Assembly: GCA_964542895.1 (NCBI GenBank)
Contig: CAZIWT010000017.1
Coordinates: forward strand, 1-36,767
Direction: 5' to 3'
From: Zymogenus sp964542895
GTDB lineage: Bacteria > Desulfobacterota > Zymogenia > Zymogenales > Zymogenaceae
DNA: 36,767 nucleotides
Shown here piece after piece: positions 32,311 to 36,767 of this stretch (within the stretch, counting starts at the first letter, position 1; the number at the start of each line of letters is the position of its first letter). The notes under the pieces are model-generated. The model was not told where the DNA came from. It searched no databases and was given only the letters and a program-made list of their open reading frames with translations. A program made the position numbers and the translations under genes.

Positions 32311-33606
32311 ATGTCCCAGGCTAAAGCTAAAGGCAAGATAACGATAACTGAAAAGATCCTGGCGTCCCACTCGGGTGTAGATAAGGTCGTCCCCGGAGAC
32401 CTGATAATGGCCAGGGTCGATCTGGCCCTCGGAAACGACATCACGGCGCCCATCGCCATAGACGTCTTCGAGGAGGCGGGTGCGAAAGAAATATTCGACA
32501 AGGAAAAGGTGGTCCTCGTCTGCGACCACTTCACCCCCAACAAGGACATCAAGAGCGCCGCCCAGTGCAAGCGGGTAAGGGAGTTCGCCAAAAAGATGGG
32601 GATCGGGAACATATACGAGGGGGGAGACTCCGGCGTGGAGCACGCCCTCCTCCCGGAGCTGGGCCTCGTTCACCCGGGCGATCTTATCATCGGCGCCGAC
32701 AGTCACACCTGCACCTACGGGGGCCTCGGCGCCTTCGCCACCGGCGTGGGGAGCACGGATCTCGCCGCCGCAATGATAACGGGGGAGGTGTGGCTAAAGG
32801 TCCCGGAGTCGATGAAGTTTATATTTCACGGCCGGCCGAACAAGTGGGTGACCGCAAAGGACTTCATCCTCCACGCGATTGGGGACATCGGCGTGGACGG
32901 GGCGCTTTACAGGGCGATGGAGTTTACCGGCCCTGCAGTCTCCTCCCTGACCATCGAGGGGAGGCTCACGATGGCGAACATGGCCATCGAGGCTGGGGGT
33001 AAAAACGGCATTTTCGAGGCGGATGAGAAGACAATTGCTTACCTGAAAGGAACCAAACAAACTACCCCAGAGAAAAACGAGATTTTCAAGAGCGACCCTG
33101 ACGCCGAATACGTCGACGTGAGGGATTACGATGTGGGAAAAATCCCGCCGCTGGTGGCCATGCCCCACCTCCCATCCAACGTTAGGCCCGTGGAAGATGT
33201 CGGCGATATCCCGATAGACCAGGTCGTCATCGGCTCCTGCACGAACGGGAGGATAGAGGATTTGAGGCTCGCCGCCGAGGTATTGAAGGGAAGAAGGGCA
33301 AGCAAGAGCGTGAGGCTCATCGTAATCCCCGCCACGCCGGCGATCTACCGGCAGGCTTTGAATGAGGGCCTCTTCGAGGTCTTTCTGGATGCTGACGGCG
33401 TCATATCGCCGCCGACCTGCGGCCCGTGCCTCGGGGGGCACATGGGGGTCCTGGCCGCGGAGGAGAGGGCCGTCGCCACGACGAACAGGAACTTCGCCGG
33501 CAGGATGGGCGACCCGAAGAGCGAGGTCTACCTCGCGAGCCCGGCCGTCGCCGCGGCATCGGCGGTGCTGGGTAAGGTGGCAGGCCCGGCGGAGCTGGGG
33601 CTGTAA
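32311..33606 (+). CDS. leuC: 3-isopropylmalate dehydratase large subunit
   Basis: Fe-S subunit of isopropylmalate isomerase; partner of the LeuD at 1856. 431 residues, the shorter class also annotated as homoaconitase-like, consistent with the 164-residue LeuD. The [4Fe-4S] ligands are C310 in GSCTNGR and C370 and C373 in TCGPCLGGH. DSHTCTYGGLGAFATGVGS lies near residues 130-148. The ATG at 32311 has a GGAG site. The gene ends the ilv-leu run on this strand; the next gene is proA, not leuD, which is abnormal. A role in a homocitrate pathway cannot be excluded, but leuA and leuD/leuB in the window favour leucine synthesis. Confidence 0.95.
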   Translation: MSQAKAKGKITITEKILASHSGVDKVVPGDLIMARVDLALGNDITAPIAIDVFEEAGAKEIFDKEKVVLVCDHFTPNKDIKSAAQCKRVREFAKKMGIGNIYEGGDSGVEHALLPELGLVHPGDLIIGADSHTCTYGGLGAFATGVGSTDLAAAMITGEVWLKVPESMKFIFHGRPNKWVTAKDFILHAIGDIGVDGALYRAMEFTGPAVSSLTIEGRLTMANMAIEAGGKNGIFEADEKTIAYLKGTKQTTPEKNEIFKSDPDAEYVDVRDYDVGKIPPLVAMPHLPSNVRPVEDVGDIPIDQVVIGSCTNGRIEDLRLAAEVLKGRRASKSVRLIVIPATPAIYRQALNEGLFEVFLDADGVISPPTCGPCLGGHMGVLAAEERAVATTNRNFAGRMGDPKSEVYLASPAVAAASAVLGKVAGPAELGL

Positions 33607-33748
33607 TCTGCTTGATTATTTGTATGGGCCGAGAAGACGAGTTTTTCAAGCTTTTACAACCGAAGCTTGCAAATTGTGAAACCAGATACTATGATGGACG
33701 ATATCGCAGTAATAAAGTTTGAAGATACCGTGATTTGGGAGATTTGAC
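33607..33748. other. leuC/proA junction, proposed right inversion breakpoint
   Basis: A 142 bp gap between the leuC stop and the proA start. It contains a perfect 7 bp hairpin CAAGCTT/AAGCTTG (33647-33653 with 33663-33669) without a U-tract on either side, and no good promoter toward proA. The 9-mer GGGAGATTT at 33737-33745 is the inverse of the one at 2355-2363. This is the right point at which a two-operon inversion would be broken. Confidence 0.5.
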
Positions 33749-35005
33749 ATGTCGGTAAAGGAAGAAGTAATAGTTGTGGCAAAGAGGGCCAGGGAGGCGG
33801 GAACCAGGCTAGCAAAGCTCGGCTCCGAGGTGAAAAACGGGGCGCTGATCGAGATGGCCGACTCCCTCGTCAGGGAGAAAAAGAAGCTCCAGGCTCAAAA
33901 CGAGAAAGACCTGAAGCTCGCCCGGGAAAAGGGACTTTCCGGCGCCATGATAGACCGCCTGACCCTCTCGGACAAGGTGATCGATTCGATGGCGGAAAGC
34001 CTCAAGGAGGTTGCGGCGCTCCCGGACCCCGTGGGCGAGGTTACGAGCATGTGGAGAAGGCCGAACGGGCTTTTGGTCGGGAGGCAGCGGATCCCTCTCG
34101 GCGTCATCGGGATAATCTACGAGTCGAGGCCGAACGTCACCGCGGACGCGGCGGGCCTATGCCTCAAGAGCGGAAACGCCGTGGTGCTCCGCGGCGGCTC
34201 CGAGGCGATCAACTCCAACATCGCCGTGGCCGAGGTTCTCAAAAAGGCGGGGAAGGCCGCCGGAATCCCGGAGGACGCGGTCGGGATGATAACCACAACC
34301 GACAGGGAGGCGGTAGGCGAGATGCTGAAACTCGAGGAGCTTATCGACGTGATAATCCCCCGGGGCGGCGAGGAGCTCATCAGGAGGGTCGTCGAGACAT
34401 CGATGATCCCGGTGATAAAGCACTACAAGGGGGTCTGCCATGTCTTCGTGGACGAGTCGGCGGATATAAAGATGGCAACCGATATCGCCGTAAACGCGAA
34501 GGTCCAGAGGCCCGGCGTCTGCAACTCCATGGAGACCCTCCTCGTCCACAAGAATATCGCCAAAGATTTTCTCCCGGTAGTCGTCAAAGCTCTCAGGGAT
34601 GAAAAGGTGGAGATAAGGGGAGGCAAGGAGACGCTCAAGATCATCACCGACGCAGTCGAGGCGACCGAAGACGACTGGTACGAGGAGTACCTCGACCTGA
34701 TATTGGCGGTGAGGATCGTAAACAGCCTCGACGACGCCGTCTCCCACATCGAGAAGTACGGCTCCCTCCACACGGAGACGATCGTGACGGCCGACTACAA
34801 CAACGCGAGGCGCTTTCTGGACGAGGTCAACTCCTCCTGCGTCTTCGTCAACGCATCGACCCGCTTCTCCGACGGCTTCGAGCTGGGCCTCGGCGCCGAG
34901 ATCGGCATATCGACCACCAAGCTCCACGCCTTCGGGCCGATGGGGCTCAACGAGCTTACCACCACCAAGTTCATCATTTTCGGAGACGGCCAGCTCAGAA
35001 GCTGA
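33749..35005 (+). CDS. proA: Gamma-glutamyl phosphate reductase
   Basis: Reduces gamma-glutamyl phosphate to glutamate semialdehyde with NADPH, the step after ProB. 418 residues, aldehyde-dehydrogenase fold. The catalytic cysteine is C258 in RPGVCNSMETLLV. PLGVIGIIYESRPNVT near residues 113-128 and KSGNAVVLRGGSEA near 138-151 are family motifs, and the C-terminal FGPMGLNELTTTKF is conserved. GGGAG precedes the ATG by eight bases. Its usual upstream partner proB lies at the other end of the window on the opposite strand, while its usual downstream genes nadD and rsfS follow normally. Confidence 0.98.
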   Translation: MSVKEEVIVVAKRAREAGTRLAKLGSEVKNGALIEMADSLVREKKKLQAQNEKDLKLAREKGLSGAMIDRLTLSDKVIDSMAESLKEVAALPDPVGEVTSMWRRPNGLLVGRQRIPLGVIGIIYESRPNVTADAAGLCLKSGNAVVLRGGSEAINSNIAVAEVLKKAGKAAGIPEDAVGMITTTDREAVGEMLKLEELIDVIIPRGGEELIRRVVETSMIPVIKHYKGVCHVFVDESADIKMATDIAVNAKVQRPGVCNSMETLLVHKNIAKDFLPVVVKALRDEKVEIRGGKETLKIITDAVEATEDDWYEEYLDLILAVRIVNSLDDAVSHIEKYGSLHTETIVTADYNNARRFLDEVNSSCVFVNASTRFSDGFELGLGAEIGISTTKLHAFGPMGLNELTTTKFIIFGDGQLRS

Positions 35006-35025
35006 AATGTTTTACAAAGAGAGGA

Positions 35026-35721
35026 ATGGGAAACAAACTCAAAGGCAGAAGAATCGGCATAGTCGGGGGTACGTTCAACCCGATACACCTCGGCCACCTC
35101 AGGAGCGCCGAGGAGAACAGGGAGGCCTTCGATCTCTACAGGGTCATCTTCGTGCCGTCGGCCGAGCCGCCCCACAAGGCGGGAGACATCATCATTGCAA
35201 AGCACCGCTATCGGATGGTCAAAAGCGCGATTGCCGGAAACGGCCGCTTCTCTGCCTCCGACCTGGAGATCAAGCGGGGCGGAAAATCCTACACCATAGA
35301 CACGCTGATCCACTACAGGGAGCTGGTGGGAGACAAAGGCGAGATCTACTTCATCATCGGGCTCGACGCCTTCAAGGAGATCGGGACGTGGAGGAGGTTC
35401 AGGGAGCTCTTCGAGTACGCCCACTTCGTCGTCACCGACAGGCCCGATTCCAACTCGAAAAATCCGAAGTTTATATTACCGGGGGAGATCAAGGACGCCT
35501 TCAGGAGGGATGCCGAAGGCAAGGGCGCCTTCAGGCGGGAGACCGGCGAAGGCAGCCATTGGAAACACAGGTCGGGAAACAGCCTCTACTTCCAGGACAT
35601 CTCCGCCCTCGACATCTCGTCCACCACAGTAAGAAGGCTCGTCAAGGAGGGGCGTTCGATCAGCTACCTCGTGCCGGAGTCGGTGGAAAAATACATTAAC
35701 AAGAGGGGTTTATACCGCTGA
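35026..35721 (+). CDS. nadD: Nicotinate-nucleotide adenylyltransferase
   Basis: Adenylates nicotinate mononucleotide in NAD synthesis. 231 residues. The N-terminal nucleotidyltransferase motif GGTFNPIHLGHLRSAEE (about 15-31) holds the HxGH site, and the C-terminal ISSTTVRR (near 199-206) provides the second phosphate-binding motif. IIGLDAF near 110 is also typical. Residues 157-176 are two imperfect ten-residue units (DAFRRDAEGK, GAFRRETGEG) encoded by adjacent 30 bp repeats, a local expansion in a loop. The ATG is preceded by GAGAGGA. The last base pairs overlap the rsfS start. Confidence 0.96.
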   Translation: MGNKLKGRRIGIVGGTFNPIHLGHLRSAEENREAFDLYRVIFVPSAEPPHKAGDIIIAKHRYRMVKSAIAGNGRFSASDLEIKRGGKSYTIDTLIHYRELVGDKGEIYFIIGLDAFKEIGTWRRFRELFEYAHFVVTDRPDSNSKNPKFILPGEIKDAFRRDAEGKGAFRRETGEGSHWKHRSGNSLYFQDISALDISSTTVRRLVKEGRSISYLVPESVEKYINKRGLYR

Positions 35722-36125
35722 AAGATAAAGAAAAGGAAAATCGAAAGGGGGAGGCAAAGGCCGGTCCCGACGAGATTCATCTCAAGGACAAGATCATCCG
35801 GGCCGCCTCGGAGCGGAAGGTCAAGAACCTCGTCGTGATGGACGTGAAGGGGGTCTCCAGCTTCTCCGACTACGTCATCATCATGAGCGGCACCTCCGAC
35901 AGGCAGGTGATCCACTCGGCGGAGCACATCAAGGAGACGCTCTCCAAAGAGAAGATTTACCCCCTCGGGATCGAGGGGCTGAAGGAAGGGCACTGGGTGC
36001 TGATGGACTACGGCGACGTCATCGCCCACCTGTTTCTGGAGGATACGCGGCTCTTCTACGACCTCGAGGGCCTCTGGCCTGACGTCCCCGTCCACAGCTA
36101 CGACGAGGAGGGGAAGGAGGTTTAG
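35718..36125 (+). CDS. rsfS: Ribosome silencing factor, apparent CTG start
   Basis: Binds L14 on the 50S subunit and blocks subunit joining when nutrients are low. The conserved core DKIIRAASERKVKNLVVMDV and SFSDYVIIMSGTSDRQV is plain, as is EGHWVLMDYGDVIAHLF. The first ATG/GTG/TTG in frame is the GTG at 35835, which would cut off a conserved helix and strand. Upstream, the frame is open only back to a TAA at 35697, with no standard start. The best candidate is CTG at 35718, which overlaps the nadD stop (CTGA) and has AGAGGGG nine bases before it. It gives 135 residues with a charged N-terminal tail. ATA at 35712 is a less likely alternative. Confidence 0.85.
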   Translation: MKDKEKENRKGEAKAGPDEIHLKDKIIRAASERKVKNLVVMDVKGVSSFSDYVIIMSGTSDRQVIHSAEHIKETLSKEKIYPLGIEGLKEGHWVLMDYGDVIAHLFLEDTRLFYDLEGLWPDVPVHSYDEEGKEV

Positions 36126-36224
36126 GGGGGGGAGGGATAGGTTCTTTAAGTAATAATGTATATACGATTCAAAATGAGTCGTTGGTGAAATTTTTAAGGT
36201 AGAATAGGTTTGTGCAGGAATGTA

Positions 36225-36767
36225 TTACAATTCATCTAAAGAAAATGATGATGGTGGTATTTTTTTCGGAAGATAAGGATTTCTCCGAACATCTACTATT
36301 AATATTTCCATTGAATATGCATTTTTAAATAGGTCTATGAATAGATCCTCTTTTACTAATTGTCGTAAATATAAGGATCCTTGGTCCCTTTTAAATCTAA
36401 AAATTAGTTCCTTTGATTCTCCTGGAGGAATTTTCATAGATTTAAATTTTGAATAATCAGCATTTTTATCGCCCTTTACATCAAAATCAAATGAATTAAT
36501 ACCAATTCGAATTTCGATTACATCAATAGTATTAGTATTTGTACTGGGGTTTCTAAATTTAATTAGAAAATAAATATCGTCCGCTTCTTGCATTCTTTTT
36601 ACTTCTTCTTTTTTTACTATGCTTAACTTGTCTTTTTCTAAGTATTTATCAAAGATTTTTTCCAAATCAGGTGTTGGGTTAATAAAATCCGATAAACTGC
36701 TATGCCGAGTAATAATAATTTCTAAAGGCTTGTCTATGTATTCAGTTTGTTTTTCTAAAATTTTATT
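36225..36767 (-). CDS. Unidentified AT-rich gene, 5' end outside the window
   Basis: An open frame enters from the right edge on the minus strand and ends at a TAA at 36225, with 180 residues visible. A TTG at 36665 could be a start, but the frame stays open to the edge with protein-like sequence (LEIIITRHSSLSDFINPTPD), so the gene is more likely truncated by the window. The protein is rich in Lys, Ile and Asp. I see no membrane segment; the stretch IYFLIKFRNPSTNTNTIDV followed by alternating beta-like segments and KIPPGESKELIF suggests a beta-sandwich fold. I do not recognise the family. GC content is far below the rest of the window, which suggests transfer. Confidence 0.55.
   Translation of the reverse strand, partial: NKILEKQTEYIDKPLEIIITRHSSLSDFINPTPDLEKIFDKYLEKDKLSIVKKEEVKRMQEADDIYFLIKFRNPSTNTNTIDVIEIRIGINSFDFDVKGDKNADYSKFKSMKIPPGESKELIFRFKRDQGSLYLRQLVKEDLFIDLFKNAYSMEILIVDVRRNPYLPKKIPPSSFSLDEL

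Noticed and set aside
33647..33669. Terminator after leuC
   Set aside because: The CAAGCTT/AAGCTTG hairpin has no U-tract in either direction.

Overview
The window is a chromosomal segment from a Gram-negative bacterium, most likely a member of the Desulfobacterota (the former Deltaproteobacteria) or a close relative. The evidence is gene content and order. M23 peptidase-secA-argJ, rpsB-tsf-pyrH-frr-uppS-cdsA-dxr-rseP-tsaB, ilvB-ilvC-psd-pssA-leuA-leuC, and rplU-rpmA-obgE-proB with proA-nadD-rsfS are runs I associate with that group. Base composition looks GC-rich (about 55-60% by eye) except for the last ~600 bases, which are AT-rich. No tRNA, rRNA, CRISPR array or insertion sequence was recognised. 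Start codons other than ATG are common (TTG for the diguanylate cyclase, argJ, pyrH and uppS; GTG for leuD, obgE and ilvC; apparently CTG for rsfS).

Layout. 1-5851, minus strand: rplU, rpmA, obgE, proB, then leuD, leuB and a partial asd, read leftward from a consensus promoter upstream of rplU. 5860-10090, plus strand: a response regulator/diguanylate cyclase with two good promoters, a DUF1178 zinc-ribbon protein, an FtsB/DivIC-like septum protein, and a large membrane-anchored TPR metallopeptidase. 10091-11054: a decayed intergenic stretch with degenerate tandem repeats and the remnant of a Ser/Thr kinase-PQQ gene. 11055-17517: M23 peptidase, secA, argJ and a UbiA/MenA-type prenyltransferase. 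17723-21367: rpsB, tsf, pyrH, frr, uppS. 21628-25799: cdsA, dxr, rseP, tsaB and a YdcH-like small protein. 25939-33606: ilvB, ilvC, psd, pssA, leuA, leuC. 33749-36125: proA, nadD, rsfS. 36225-36767, minus strand: a partial AT-rich gene of unknown function.

The main structural observation is that two operons are broken in a complementary way. leuC (plus strand, right) is separated from leuD-leuB-asd (minus strand, left), and proB (minus, left) is separated from proA-nadD-rsfS (plus, right). Flipping the single ~31 kb block from just before proB to just after leuC would restore both ilvB-ilvC-psd-pssA-leuA-leuC-leuD-leuB-asd and rplU-rpmA-obgE-proB-proA-nadD-rsfS. The simplest reading is one inversion with both breakpoints in intergenic DNA. 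It would have exchanged operon tails, so leucine and aspartate-family genes now follow ribosomal-protein and proline genes, and vice versa.

Functionally the window covers branched-chain amino acid synthesis (ilvB, ilvC, leuA-D), proline (proB, proA), arginine (argJ), the aspartate family (asd), phospholipids (cdsA, pssA, psd), isoprenoids, undecaprenyl carrier and quinone (dxr, uppS, ubiA-like), translation (rplU, rpmA, rpsB, tsf, frr, obgE, rsfS, tsaB), secretion and envelope (secA, rseP, M23, FtsB-like), UMP phosphorylation (pyrH), NAD synthesis (nadD) and c-di-GMP signalling. No obviously new defence or mobile system was found. The least conventional items are the inversion, a multi-domain zinc-ribbon/TPR/gluzincin protein, a missing ilvN, a terminator-like hairpin directly before obgE, an apparent CTG start in rsfS and in-frame tandem repeats in tsaB and nadD.
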